Positions 41,835 to 50,594 are shown, counted from the first letter of the stretch. The stretch is 64,000 nt of DNA from Candidatus Liptonbacteria bacterium (GCA_016212635.1 JACRFR010000018.1:14061-78060), one strand, 5' to 3'. Numbers and translations: made by a program. The notes: generated by a model from the sequence alone, not told the origin.

Positions 41835-44332
41835 TACGGCGCGGGCAGGGTTTGGTTGCAGCTCGGCGGGCCGCTGGTGACAATAGGCGCTCCGGTCAAA
41901 GGATCGGTCTGGGTGATCGGGGCGGGCGCTAGGTTGGCGGCGATGGCCGCGTTCAGGTTTCGGAGGCGCTCCAAGCGGTTTTTGGATTCTGTCTCCAGGC
42001 CGGCGATGTACTCCGCGCTCCGTTCGCGGGCGGCGTTCATCCAGTCCACTACTGCCTGGATCTGGGTTGTGCTGGCGGCTTGATTCAACTCGTCGCGCTT
42101 GGCGCTGAACTCGGTGGAGTTGCGCAAGACGTTATCCAGCTCCACCTGCACGTTCCCGCCCAAACTTTGCAGCATCTGGATCTTGCCCTCACTGCCGGTG
42201 ATCGCGCCGTTCGCGTCTTGGTTGGGGCACTTGTTCTTAAGATCGTTCAAGGCGGCCACCGCGGAGCTCGCGGAATCCAGCCAGTCATTATCGTTTCTGG
42301 CGGTGTCGGATAGTTTAGTGAGCAACTCGTTCATACTCTGCACTATTGCTTCCTTACCGCTGGGAATGGGGGGCGGATTGCTGGCGCGATCCACATTACT
42401 GTTCATCTGGCGGCAATCCTCTAACTCTTGGGGATCGACGATGCCGTCGCACGCATTAGGTGTCGGCCCGCCACCCCCAGGAGAAGCGCCCACCCGGTCC
42501 GCCGCGGTCGCGCCCTGGAACATTCCGCGCATACCCTTGACGCCTGCCGCCATGAGCTTATTTAATCCCGAGTTGACCAAGGCGGAAACGAGCGCGGTAA
42601 AATCTTCCGCGTTCACGATGCGGTGCACGGGCGAGCCGATGGCGCTATCCATCGCTCCGGCGATGGTTTTGCCCGGAGTGGTGGCTTCGTAACCATTCGG
42701 GTCGCAGTAGGTGAACCAGCACTGGTAATCTTCTTCTCCGGGCGTTCCTTCGCACTTATCCATTCGGACAAACCCCTCCTTTTGCTTGTTCGCATTGACT
42801 AGAATCTGGGCCCGGGCAGGGGTAGTGCCGCCGGCTTCGTAGATATTTACCGGCTCGGTAGTTGAGTCCACACACTCCTTGGTCGACAAGAATCCTTGGC
42901 CGGCGCTCGCATCCTTGGAAGCCGAGTCTTTACCTTGATCCACTTGAGCCTGAACCCGGTCGCTGACCTCGATCATCGCTCCGAAGATATTATTGGACGG
43001 CTTCAGGGATTCCCCGTAAGCGACAAAACCGCCGCTCTCGAAGCTGTCATAAAATTGGTCTACGTTCTGAACGACTCGGTCCAGGGTGCAACCGGGCGGG
43101 GTATCGTAAGCGGCTTGCTGTTCGATTTTGGCGATCTGCAGCAGGGGCACCAAGCCGGTACAAAAATTAGGCATGATCTCTTCGATCGCTTGGCCCACCT
43201 GGCGGTTCGCCTCGTCTTTCAAAAAGCCGGTGAAGTTGGTGACAAACTTAGGCTTGCCTTCCCCTTGGACCCACTTGATGGTTTGCATGACTAAGCGGTG
43301 AACCAGCTGGTCTTTGAGCGTCTCGGTGGCCAAGGTCTTGATGTAAGTCTTGATGTCTTTGAGCAAGTCGTGGATAAATTTTTTGATGTCCGTCACGATC
43401 CACTGCGCGTGTGCGGTCGGCAGGCCGAAGAGCCGCGCGGACATCGTGCGGAGGGTCGAGTGGTCGGAGCGCGACGCGGCGCGTTCAATCGCGGCCGCCC
43501 GGTCCAACTCGCGGCGGTACTCTTCCAGGGCCAGCGTAACGGTCGGGTCGTTGGCTTGCATCACCAAGTTCATCCGCAAAGGGTCGTTCACCTCATCGGT
43601 CAAAGCAACCATGTCGCGCGCGTAGACCAGGAGCGCGATCAAGCTCCGGTGATAGTTCGCGAGCGGCTCCGGCACCTCCGATCGAAGGGTTTGCTGGAGA
43701 GCCCGGTCTAAATAGGGCGCCGCAAAACCGATCGGTTGCTTGGCTTGGGTTAGGCTCGCCAGCTCATTCAAATTGGTTTGGACGAGGTTTTTGTCCAAAA
43801 TTCGCTCGATGGCAGCGGAGTAGATGCGGACATCCCCCGGGCCGTATGTTTTTTTTGTTTTAATTTGGGCGACCAAAGTTTTGGCTTCGACCGACCAGTC
43901 GGGCAGAGTGATATTTTGGCTTAGGGCGCGAGCCGCCACCCCAGTAGCCGCGTTATCGAAATCCGGAGGCACCAGGCCCACTTGGCCATCCGGCTGGGTA
44001 ACCAGTCCACCGGGGTTGGCCACCGCTATTTCCTGAACCAGATTTGCGGCGAGCGCGTCGGTTAAGTTAGTAGAGGTGGCCGGGAGAAGGGAGTCCGCGA
44101 TGGAAGCGGCGGTAGAAGTGGCAGGCAAGGAGAAAAGCAGCGGGTCCGGGATCGGCTCCACGAACGCATTCCGGGGCGTGTCAGTTGGAACCGAAGACGC
44201 GGGCAGGACGGCCGCGGGTTTAGCGGGCGCGGGGCGCTGGTAGATGGCGGCCATAAGGTAAGTGGACCCTCCCACCAGCGTGGCGAGCACCAAAAACCCG
44301 ACGACCAGAGTTTTGAAATCGCGGGGAGCCAT
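41834..44332 (-). CDS. large exported/anchored protein heading the secretion operon
   Basis: 832 residues from the ATG at 44332, chosen because AAGGAG sits 5 nt upstream; the 14-residue longer frame lacks this. One N-terminal transmembrane helix (LVVGFLVLATLVGGSTYLMAAIY) is followed by a Pro/Ala/Thr linker, then a mainly helical body with scattered cysteines (NFCTGL; STKECVD; DKCEGTP; YQCWFTYCDPNG) suggesting disulfides outside the membrane. DFTALVSALVNSGLNKLMAAG occurs at about 590. The C-terminal 150 residues are coiled-coil-prone. No enzyme domain is recognised. It is the first gene of the nine-gene locus, so it probably defines the extracytoplasmic part of the apparatus. Confidence 0.7.
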   Translation of the reverse strand: MAPRDFKTLVVGFLVLATLVGGSTYLMAAIYQRPAPAKPAAVLPASSVPTDTPRNAFVEPIPDPLLFSLPATSTAASIADSLLPATSTNLTDALAANLVQEIAVANPGGLVTQPDGQVGLVPPDFDNAATGVAARALSQNITLPDWSVEAKTLVAQIKTKKTYGPGDVRIYSAAIERILDKNLVQTNLNELASLTQAKQPIGFAAPYLDRALQQTLRSEVPEPLANYHRSLIALLVYARDMVALTDEVNDPLRMNLVMQANDPTVTLALEEYRRELDRAAAIERAASRSDHSTLRTMSARLFGLPTAHAQWIVTDIKKFIHDLLKDIKTYIKTLATETLKDQLVHRLVMQTIKWVQGEGKPKFVTNFTGFLKDEANRQVGQAIEEIMPNFCTGLVPLLQIAKIEQQAAYDTPPGCTLDRVVQNVDQFYDSFESGGFVAYGESLKPSNNIFGAMIEVSDRVQAQVDQGKDSASKDASAGQGFLSTKECVDSTTEPVNIYEAGGTTPARAQILVNANKQKEGFVRMDKCEGTPGEEDYQCWFTYCDPNGYEATTPGKTIAGAMDSAIGSPVHRIVNAEDFTALVSALVNSGLNKLMAAGVKGMRGMFQGATAADRVGASPGGGGPTPNACDGIVDPQELEDCRQMNSNVDRASNPPPIPSGKEAIVQSMNELLTKLSDTARNDNDWLDSASSAVAALNDLKNKCPNQDANGAITGSEGKIQMLQSLGGNVQVELDNVLRNSTEFSAKRDELNQAASTTQIQAVVDWMNAARERSAEYIAGLETESKNRLERLRNLNAAIAANLAPAPITQTDPLTGAPIVTSGPPSCNQTLPAP

Positions 44333-44422
44333 TTGCTCCTTTATTATAGAGAATACTTGCGGCCAAAGGAACAAGGGTTAGGCCCAAGCCCCATACCAGA
44401 GCAAAGCACGGTACGGGGTTTG

Positions 44423-44466
44423 CCTCCCCTATCCCCTCCTTAGAAAAGGAGGGGATAGGGGAGGTT
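44423..44466. repeat. family B palindrome
   Basis: CCTCCCCTATCCCCTCCTTAG with the complementary AGGAGGGGATAGGGGAGG arm: about 18 bp of near-perfect stem, the strongest copy of the family. Confidence 0.75.
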
Positions 44467-44481
44467 CCGGGTTCTCATATC

Positions 44482-44518
44482 GAGGTCGGGCCTTAAGATT
44501 TCCCCAAGGCCCGACCTC
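44482..44518. repeat. family A palindrome
   Basis: GAGGTCGGGCCTT (44482-44494) and AAGGCCCGACCTC (44506-44518), then the conserved flank AGATGCAATTC. It lies just past the rsmA stop. Confidence 0.8.
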
Positions 44519-44537
44519 AGATGCAATTCTTAAAAAA

Positions 44538-45338
44538 TTACTCAACCTCCTCAAGCACATGCGTCAATCGCTCCAAGTCATCAAGAGACAAGTTGCCCGG
44601 CCGAACTTGAGGGTCGAAACCCAACTCTTGGAGCCAGAGCTTTGGTTCCAAGCGCCCCCCCGCTAATCCCGCAGCGGTTAGGTTATTAAGTAAGGTTTTA
44701 CGCGGCTGTCGAAACAACAAGTTCACCAATTGAAAATACTGATCCCGGCGAGTAACACTAGGTGGTTGCCGGCGGCGCAGGACTACCAACACACCGTCCA
44801 CCTGGGGCGGCGGCGAGAATTCTTGGCGGGGTATCTTTAAAACCAGTTCCGGTTCCCAGTCCAGCTGGACGCTGGCCGAGAGTTTGTTCATGCCGGGCGG
44901 CTTGGCCGCGAGGCGTTCGCCCACCTCCTGCTGCATCAAAAAAACACAAGCATCCGGGAGGCGGGGTAAGTTGCTGATCAAGCGCAAGAGATAACCGGTC
45001 AGGTAGTAGGGCAGGTTGCCGACCAGGAGATAAGAACGGAGAGGGAGTAGGGGGTAGGGAGTAGAGAGTAGAGTACGGATGTCGCCGGGAATGATTTCCA
45101 CCCGCGGATCGTTCTTGTACTTCTCTTGAAGCGCCTCGGCCAGTGCCGCATCCTTCTCGACCGCAATTATTCTCCTCGCTCCTCGCTCCTCGCTCCTCGC
45201 GAGTATCCCAGTCAACTCTCCATGCCCGGGGCCGATCTCTACGATCGCTTCTCCGGGCAGGGATGTGATCACTTCGGCGATGCGTTCCAGGATCGCCGAG
45301 TTCTTTAGAAAATGTTGGCCTAATTTTTGCCGCGGCAT
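44538..45338 (-). CDS. rsmA: 16S rRNA (adenine1518/1519-N6)-dimethyltransferase
   Basis: 266 residues. QKLGQHFLKN near the start, motif I EIGPGHGELTGIL (AdoMet binding), motif II AVEKD, PGDIR, and the catalytic NLPYYLTG are all in place; the C-terminal helical domain ends with LDDLERLTHVLEE. It dimethylates two adjacent adenines at the 3' end of 16S rRNA during 30S maturation. Two loops carry repeat-like additions: RSEERGARR (DNA about 45169-45200, a CTCCTCG tandem) and STPYPLLPLRS (45043-45080), neither of which disrupts a motif. Start ATG at 45338. Confidence 0.94.
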   Translation of the reverse strand: MPRQKLGQHFLKNSAILERIAEVITSLPGEAIVEIGPGHGELTGILARSEERGARRIIAVEKDAALAEALQEKYKNDPRVEIIPGDIRTLLSTPYPLLPLRSYLLVGNLPYYLTGYLLRLISNLPRLPDACVFLMQQEVGERLAAKPPGMNKLSASVQLDWEPELVLKIPRQEFSPPPQVDGVLVVLRRRQPPSVTRRDQYFQLVNLLFRQPRKTLLNNLTAAGLAGGRLEPKLWLQELGFDPQVRPGNLSLDDLERLTHVLEEVE

Positions 45339-45350
45339 GTTTTGTTTCGT

Positions 45351-45408
45351 GTCATTCCCGCTCGCCTCGCTGAAGCCTCCGGCGAAGCGGGCGAAGGCGG
45401 GAATCTAG
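45351..45408. repeat. GTCATTCCCGC...GCGGGAATC dispersed repeat
   Basis: GTCATTCCCGC at one end, GGCGGGAATC at the other, with a CGCTTCGCCGG-type inner hairpin; in the rsmA upstream region. Confidence 0.6.
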
Positions 45409-45457
45409 TGCCCCCTTGGCTATTATAAGTCAAAAGTTAATAGTCAATCGTCAACAA

Positions 45458-48385
45458 TCAATCGTCAATAGTTATGTAGTCCTCTTCCTCCGCGCGGGAC
45501 TCAAAATTCAGCAGCTCGGGCGGCAGCTCGCCTAAAAACCGGGAGGGAATGTCGAAATAAGACAGGGTTAGAGAATGCCTGGCCCGGGTCATGCCGACAT
45601 ACAACAAACGGCGCTCCTCTTCCAGCTCCGCGTCACTGCCCAAAGACCAGACATGAGGCACTAGTTCTTCCTTGCAGCCCACGATAAAAACCCGGTCGAA
45701 TTCCAAACCCTTGGCCGCATGCAGGGTCATCAGTGCCACTGGCGCGACCCGATCTTCTTGCTTGTCGCTTGTCGCTTGTCGCTTGTCGCTATCTGCGTCC
45801 GTGTCCTGAACCAATGCTACTTTTTCTAGGAAGTCGCTGATGGTCGGAAAGGATCGCGCAAAAGCGAGCAACTCCGCGATGTTCTCGCGGCGCTCCCGAT
45901 GATCCGGGAAAGAATGTTCTAAATATGTCAGGTAGCGGGTGTGGCTCAAGAAATATCGGAACACTTGGCTGGGCGACTGGCTAGCCAACCCTTCTGAACC
46001 GGCTAGAAAGTTTTTGAAACCCTGCTTGGTCAAAACCTTTTCCAATCGTTCAGTGCTCAATAGGTCTTTGGGGTTGGCAATAACTTTAAGCGCGGCCAGA
46101 ATATCCTTAACCTCTCGGCGTTCATAAAACTTCAACCCTCCGAAGATCTGGTACGGTACATCCCGCTCCAAAAGCGCCTGTTCCAAAGCCCGCGACTGGG
46201 CATTGGTCCGGTAAAGTATGGCCGTGGTTTGTCCGGTTCTCCTCGCTCTTCCCTCCTCGCTCTTCGCTATGTTTTCTGCCACCCATTTCGCCTCTTGGTC
46301 TTCATCTGTAAATTCCGCCAACCGGATCAATTCCCCTTGGGGATTTTCGGTCCACAAAGATTTGGCTTTCTGGCGGCGATTGTGCGCGATCAGGGCCGAG
46401 GCGGCCCGGATAATGTTGGCGGAGGAGCGGTAGCATTTTTCCAGGAGAACCACCTGCGCCTCCGGCCAGTCCTGTTCAAAATTGAGGAATATTTCGAAGT
46501 TAGATCCTCGCCAGCGGTAAATAGAATTGTGCACAACCAGCCGATTGGCCGTGTAATTATGAACCCCGGCCACTTCCAGGTCATAGACCCATCCGCGATA
46601 CGATTCCCATTCCACCTTTTTTATCTCATCCTCGACCACGCGCCCGCCAATTTTTACCGCGACTTGCATGGAGGGACGAGCGTGAGCGGCCGGTTGCAGC
46701 AACATTCGCGGGCCGGCAGTTAATCGCGCCGTCCGGACCGTTTCTAGGCCGGGATCAAGGGGTTTTATCTTCCGCACCCAATTTTCCAAGACCGCACTGT
46801 CCATATTAGTCAGCTCCGTCCGCCAATCGGAATATTTGCCCCGCCTGGTAGTTAGGCCCAAGGCGGCCACTTTTTCCTTTAGCCGCTGATCGCGGGTATT
46901 GATGCTCAATCGGCTTAGGCCCCAAGGATGGAGTTTACTTTTGCGCTTGTCGTCGAACATGGTTAGGCGCAAGCGCAATCGGTGGCTAGCGAAACGAATT
47001 CCGCCCTGGGGCAGGTAGTGGGGCCAATTAAAATAAAGGTGGTGATCCGCCATCAGTTTTTTCACTCGCGCAACAGTGTCTATATTTTGGAACAATCGGT
47101 CAACTTGGTCTTGAGATATAAGCATGGACCTGTTACCGGTGTCGAAAACCGTGGTGGGTATGCCGTACTGAAACGATAAATACGCCTCCCAATATTGGGC
47201 TTCCCCACGGCTAGCGCATACCCGCACGATCCACATCTTGTCTCCCCTTTCCTGGTTGCTCCTGACCCGTAGTCCTATTTGCGATACGCCTCCTTGGACC
47301 TTTCTTGCGCCTTTGGCCAAGCCGAGCCGGAAACCGCGATCGGAGCGGTACATAAGATATACATAATATATTTCTTCGCATAGTTTGAGGCGCAAGAAAA
47401 TAATATGGTTGGGTGTCAGGCGTAGCGTTTGCCCGCGGGCGGTAGTGATTTTTACCAAAGAGCCGCGATAGAAAAACTTTTTAACTTTTTTCACTACACC
47501 CGAGCAAACGCCGCCGTTGCCGGAAGCTGACCAGATCCGGTTTCCCTGCCTTATCTCCCTTATCGGCCGCGGGCCGGCGGAGGTTAGAATTTCGGTGTCC
47601 GGCGGGACGCACTGATGATCATCCCCCACGGCAGTTACCGAGCCAGTCGCCCCGGCCATAAGTCGCACCATCTCATACTGCATGTTATTCAGATCCTGAT
47701 ACTCATCGATCAACAAGTAGCGGGTTCTTTTTTGAACGCGCTGGCAGACCATTTTATCCGAGCTACATAGCTGGACAACTTGATAAACCAAGTCGTCCAA
47801 GTCAAAAGCGTTGTTTTCTTGCAGCGCCTGTTCGTAAGCCGCCCAAATTTGAGCTAACACTTGGTCCTTGGGATCTGCCGAGTCCGGGTCGGGCAGTATC
47901 GCGGTCCCTTCCTTGATCCGGCTCACGGCTTGGAGCAGGCCGGCGGGTGAAAAGCGCGTCGGGTTGATCTCCAGCCGCTTGAACAGTTTTTTCATGAGCT
48001 GCATCGCGTCGCCGTGATCGAAGATCGCGAAGTCGGCCGTTCGACCCAAGAGCCGCGCCTCGAATCGCAGCAGGCGAGCGCCGAACGCGTGAAAAGTTCC
48101 AATAAACGGAGTCCCCCGCTCTTCGCTGTTCGCTCTTCGCTCTTCGCTTCCCACTACGCGTTCGATCATCACCCGCGCGGCCTTATTGGTCAAAGTTAGC
48201 GCGCAGATCTGGTCTCCCGGAATGCCGCGCCGGAGCAAGTTCTGGAGCCGGCTCATTAAGGTGTGGGTTTTGCCCGTGCCCGCCCCCGCCACAATTAATA
48301 GAGGCCGATCCGAAGCCTCCACGGCTTGTTTCTGCTGGGGGTTTAGACCGGAAAAACGGCTGGGAGAATTTTCGGGGATGTCCAT
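45458..48385 (-). CDS. uvrD: UvrD/PcrA-type DNA helicase precursor containing an intein
   Basis: 975 residues, of which 259-620 are an intein; the spliced protein would be 613 residues. Host motifs: Walker A AGAGTGKT (33-40), TLTNKAA, TFHAFGARLL, LLIDEYQDLN, then VGDDHQ|SIYRWRG interrupted exactly between Gln258 and Ser621, then TAILYRTNAQSRALE, TLHAAKGLEFDRVFIVG and LLYVGMTRA. It is a superfamily 1A 3'-5' helicase for repair and replication restart. Three low-complexity insertions occur: SEERRANSEERG (80-91), SEEGRARRTG, and SDKRQATSDKQE (DNA 45755-45795). The extein is shorter than typical UvrD because of a trimmed C-terminus. Confidence 0.92.
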   Translation of the reverse strand: MDIPENSPSRFSGLNPQQKQAVEASDRPLLIVAGAGTGKTHTLMSRLQNLLRRGIPGDQICALTLTNKAARVMIERVVGSEERRANSEERGTPFIGTFHAFGARLLRFEARLLGRTADFAIFDHGDAMQLMKKLFKRLEINPTRFSPAGLLQAVSRIKEGTAILPDPDSADPKDQVLAQIWAAYEQALQENNAFDLDDLVYQVVQLCSSDKMVCQRVQKRTRYLLIDEYQDLNNMQYEMVRLMAGATGSVTAVGDDHQCVPPDTEILTSAGPRPIREIRQGNRIWSASGNGGVCSGVVKKVKKFFYRGSLVKITTARGQTLRLTPNHIIFLRLKLCEEIYYVYLMYRSDRGFRLGLAKGARKVQGGVSQIGLRVRSNQERGDKMWIVRVCASRGEAQYWEAYLSFQYGIPTTVFDTGNRSMLISQDQVDRLFQNIDTVARVKKLMADHHLYFNWPHYLPQGGIRFASHRLRLRLTMFDDKRKSKLHPWGLSRLSINTRDQRLKEKVAALGLTTRRGKYSDWRTELTNMDSAVLENWVRKIKPLDPGLETVRTARLTAGPRMLLQPAAHARPSMQVAVKIGGRVVEDEIKKVEWESYRGWVYDLEVAGVHNYTANRLVVHNSIYRWRGSNFEIFLNFEQDWPEAQVVLLEKCYRSSANIIRAASALIAHNRRQKAKSLWTENPQGELIRLAEFTDEDQEAKWVAENIAKSEEGRARRTGQTTAILYRTNAQSRALEQALLERDVPYQIFGGLKFYERREVKDILAALKVIANPKDLLSTERLEKVLTKQGFKNFLAGSEGLASQSPSQVFRYFLSHTRYLTYLEHSFPDHRERRENIAELLAFARSFPTISDFLEKVALVQDTDADSDKRQATSDKQEDRVAPVALMTLHAAKGLEFDRVFIVGCKEELVPHVWSLGSDAELEEERRLLYVGMTRARHSLTLSYFDIPSRFLGELPPELLNFESRAEEEDYITIDD
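46526..47611 (-). other. intein in UvrD (362 residues) with a nuclease-like insert
   Basis: Begins with Cys259 in CVPPDTEILTSAGPRPI (block A), has TPNHIIFL (block B with the conserved His) and ends RGWVYDLEVAGVHNYTANR...VHN (blocks F and G with terminal His-Asn), followed by Ser as the +1 extein residue. All splicing residues are present, so it should be active. The insertion point is inside the highly conserved QSIYRWRG motif. The central ~200 residues (336-545) have YYVYLMYRSDRGFRLG, which could be a divergent GIY-YIG homing nuclease (GIY as YVY, YIG as RLG); I do not see a LAGLIDADG box. Confidence 0.88.
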
Positions 48386-48489
48386 TTTTGTCCTGCAAAA
48401 ACAAGGGTTTTTGGCAATTGCCTCGCCAGCGGTTGTGTGCTAGCCTGTATCTATTCCAAGGTTAGTCAGAAAATTATATCGGTTAGTAT

Positions 48490-48514
48490 CGCCATCAGGA
48501 ATGGCGGTTTTTTT
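48490..48514 (+). terminator. terminator-like hairpin overlapping the M23 peptidase start
   Basis: CGCCAT (48490-48495), five-base loop, ATGGCG (48501-48506), then seven T (48508-48514). The right arm contains the ATG of the peptidase gene. A possible promoter (TTGCCT 48419-48424, 16 bp, TAGCCT 48441-48446) lies upstream, making a short attenuated leader plausible. Confidence 0.45.
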
Positions 48515-49496
48515 CGCGGTAGCCGCACTAGGGTTAGTGGCGGCCGGCGGTGCGGCCCAGAAGAATACAACTCCGCCCCCGCGCGGAATTTTAGGTGGTC
48601 CGGCCGGCGGCCACAACCCCTCTCTGCAAATAGCCCTGGCAGCCGTTGTGGCGGAGAATAGCGCCGCGCCCACCAATACCGAGGTTCATCCTTTGAGCCA
48701 GCTCGACGCCAGTTCCTTAAGCTCGAGTGCCGCGCTCATCACCGCGCCCGCCGGCCTGCGGCAGTTGTCTGATGCCGCAGCCGAATTAGCGATCTATCCG
48801 GCGCGTTCGGGCGACACCCTGCTTAACCTCGCGGATCGTTTTAGTCTGTCATTTCGCGAGCTTTCGGTTCTGAACCCCGAACTGCGCCGCCGCCCGCCCC
48901 AACCCGGAGCCGAAGTTATTTTGCCGGTGGGCGGTTTAGTTTACCGCGCGCGCGCCGAAGATACCATTCCCAACATTGCCGCCGCCGCGCGGCTTTCATC
49001 CGCGGAACTGGCGGACCTGAATCAAATGTCCGAAGACGAAGCGGTGCGGGCCGGGACACCGATCATTGTTCCTCGTCTGGCCGCCGCCGGTACCGGCGAG
49101 ACCGTGCCCAGTAAGCAGCCGCGCATCCGAACGTCCATGTTCCTACCGGCGGACGGTTTGAATTGGGGCCGCCTGCATGGTCATAACGCGGTGGACATTG
49201 CCGCCGCTTGCGGCACGCCGGTTTCCGCGGTGCTGGATGGTACGGTGGTGAGCGACCCCGAATACGGCAATAATACGGCGGATGAGTGGCATGGCGGCTA
49301 TGGCCGATTTGTGATGATCGAGCACGCGAACGGGATTCGAACGCGCTACGCGCATCTCGAAAAAGCCATTGTATCCACTGGTGATTTCCTCAATCGCGGC
49401 CAGCCGATCGGCACGGTGGGCCGTTCCGGCGAGGCGACGGGCTGCCATGTCCATTTCGAAGTTTACGGTGCCGCCAATCCCTTTGTGAAAAGCTAG
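48501..49496 (+). CDS. LysM-domain M23 family metallopeptidase
   Basis: 331 residues. A hydrophobic start (MAVFFAVAALGLVAAGG) acts as signal or anchor, without the usual basic residues, so the true start may differ. Two LysM repeats (about 96-144, YPARSGDTLLNLADRFSLS, and 147-192, YRARAEDTIPNIAAAARLS) bind glycan. The M23 LytM domain has the zinc ligands His228 and Asp232 (HGHNAVD) and His316-x-His318 (CHVHFE), all present, so it should be an active endopeptidase on wall peptides. The terminator-like hairpin around the ATG may limit expression. It is divergent from uvrD. Confidence 0.85.
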   Translation: MAVFFAVAALGLVAAGGAAQKNTTPPPRGILGGPAGGHNPSLQIALAAVVAENSAAPTNTEVHPLSQLDASSLSSSAALITAPAGLRQLSDAAAELAIYPARSGDTLLNLADRFSLSFRELSVLNPELRRRPPQPGAEVILPVGGLVYRARAEDTIPNIAAAARLSSAELADLNQMSEDEAVRAGTPIIVPRLAAAGTGETVPSKQPRIRTSMFLPADGLNWGRLHGHNAVDIAAACGTPVSAVLDGTVVSDPEYGNNTADEWHGGYGRFVMIEHANGIRTRYAHLEKAIVSTGDFLNRGQPIGTVGRSGEATGCHVHFEVYGAANPFVKS

Positions 49497-49508
49497 GTCG
49501 GGTTTATT

Positions 49509-49590
49509 CCCCTCCTCGTCGAGGAGGGGCCAGGGAAGGTTCGGATCCCCAATTTCCCCTCCTCATTAAGGAGGGGCAAGGGGAGGTCGT
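49509..49590. repeat. two family B palindromes in tandem
   Basis: CCCCTCCTCGTCGAGGAGGGG followed by CCCCTCCTCATTAAGGAGGGG with GGGGAGG after it; located between the convergent peptidase and trmB-like genes, so each may act as a terminator. Confidence 0.7.
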
Positions 49591-49604
49591 TCCCTCGGTA
49601 GTTT

Positions 49605-50456
49605 TTAAGTCAAGGGCAAACTACCCTCTGGCCTGGAAAAAGGAGAACTAGCCTGCCCGCGCGTCCGAATGTTTTCATCCAATCGTTTCGCCTCCGCCCA
49701 AGCCAACTCATAGATCTTCTTCATCGCGTCCGCGATCTCCGCGCTCTCAATAATAATGCCTAATTTTTCCCGCCAGGAAGCGATCATCACTTTATTGTCG
49801 TAGATGTCGATCTCCGGAGAAAAGTAATACTTATCCGGGGGCACGAACGCGACCTCCCGTTTTTCTTCTGCGTTGTGTGCGGTGCGTTCCAGAGCGATTG
49901 GGGTCTTGGGCACGATGCCCCGGATACTGATTCCCTTGGCCGCGCGCCGGGCGTAGTATTTAGGAAAATAATTTGGCAGGGCGCGGTGCATGTCGTCGAT
50001 TGTGGCATAGGCCCGGATTGGTTCGTGCGAGGTCAGCGTGTCTTCGTAAACTTCGATTAAGCCCTCGCGGCCCTCGTAGAAACGCACCCGCGGTCTTTCT
50101 CCGGCGAGCTGCAGTGGTTTAAGTTGGGGGATTAATTGCTTGGCCAGTTTGGTTTGCTCCTGGGCCGCGTGCAGGCGCCGCTCTAAGACCTCGGTAATCT
50201 TATCCGGCGATTCGGTTACGTACTCCTGCTTTGGTTCCCGGCCGGAGATGCGCACCATGCCGTATGCGACCAGGGTATCCAGTATGTCGTATCCAGTGGT
50301 CCGGTTTATACCCGCGGCGCGGGAGATCTGGGAAACCGTTCCCCGGCCCAGGGTCAGGAGGGCCAAGTAAGCCCCCGCCTCTTTCTCCGAGAACCCCAAA
50401 CCCTCCAGGCCCCGCTGAATTTCTGACTTTTCCTTTGCGATCTGTTTATTGGACAT
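49605..50456 (-). CDS. TrmB family transcriptional regulator
   Basis: 283 residues. The N-terminal winged helix-turn-helix (about 10-80: GLGFSEKEAGAYLALLTLGRGTVSQISRAAGINRTTGYDILDTL) is the TrmB pattern with L-G-L/F-S-x-x-E-A-x-x-Y. A short helical linker (about 85-115) leads to a C-terminal phospholipase-D-like sensor region (VRFYEGREGLIEVYEDTL...). Regulators of this group usually sense sugars or other small ligands. Its promoter and that of the small gene at 50595 face each other across 138 bp, so regulation of that gene is a reasonable guess. Confidence 0.88.
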   Translation of the reverse strand: MSNKQIAKEKSEIQRGLEGLGFSEKEAGAYLALLTLGRGTVSQISRAAGINRTTGYDILDTLVAYGMVRISGREPKQEYVTESPDKITEVLERRLHAAQEQTKLAKQLIPQLKPLQLAGERPRVRFYEGREGLIEVYEDTLTSHEPIRAYATIDDMHRALPNYFPKYYARRAAKGISIRGIVPKTPIALERTAHNAEEKREVAFVPPDKYYFSPEIDIYDNKVMIASWREKLGIIIESAEIADAMKKIYELAWAEAKRLDENIRTRGQASSPFSRPEGSLPLT

Positions 50457-50464
50457 GTGCCCAG

Positions 50465-50491
50465 ATTATACCCACCCCCTAATTGTGTCAA
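50465..50491 (-). promoter_or_regulatory. promoter of the TrmB-like gene (leaderless)
   Basis: On the minus strand, TTGACA (50491-50486), 15-bp spacer, TATAAT (50470-50465). The ATG begins at 50456, 8 nt past the -10 box, so the mRNA should be leaderless or nearly so. Confidence 0.6.
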
Positions 50492-50550
50492 TAGTCATCC
50501 ACAAAACACAAAATATCCTTATAAAGTAAGTATAAAACAGACACATGCTA

Positions 50551-50578
50551 TTGACAATGTACTTATATATGATATAAT
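50551..50578 (+). promoter_or_regulatory. consensus promoter of the small gene at 50595
   Basis: TTGACA (50551-50556), 16 bp, TATAAT (50573-50578), both perfect. TAGGAGG (50584-50590) is a strong ribosome binding site 4 nt before ATG at 50595. CTATTGACAAT here and ATTGTGTCAATAG at 50483-50494 form an inverted pair that could be an operator for the regulator. Confidence 0.75.
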
Positions 50579-50594
50579 CCCAGTAGGAGGTAGT

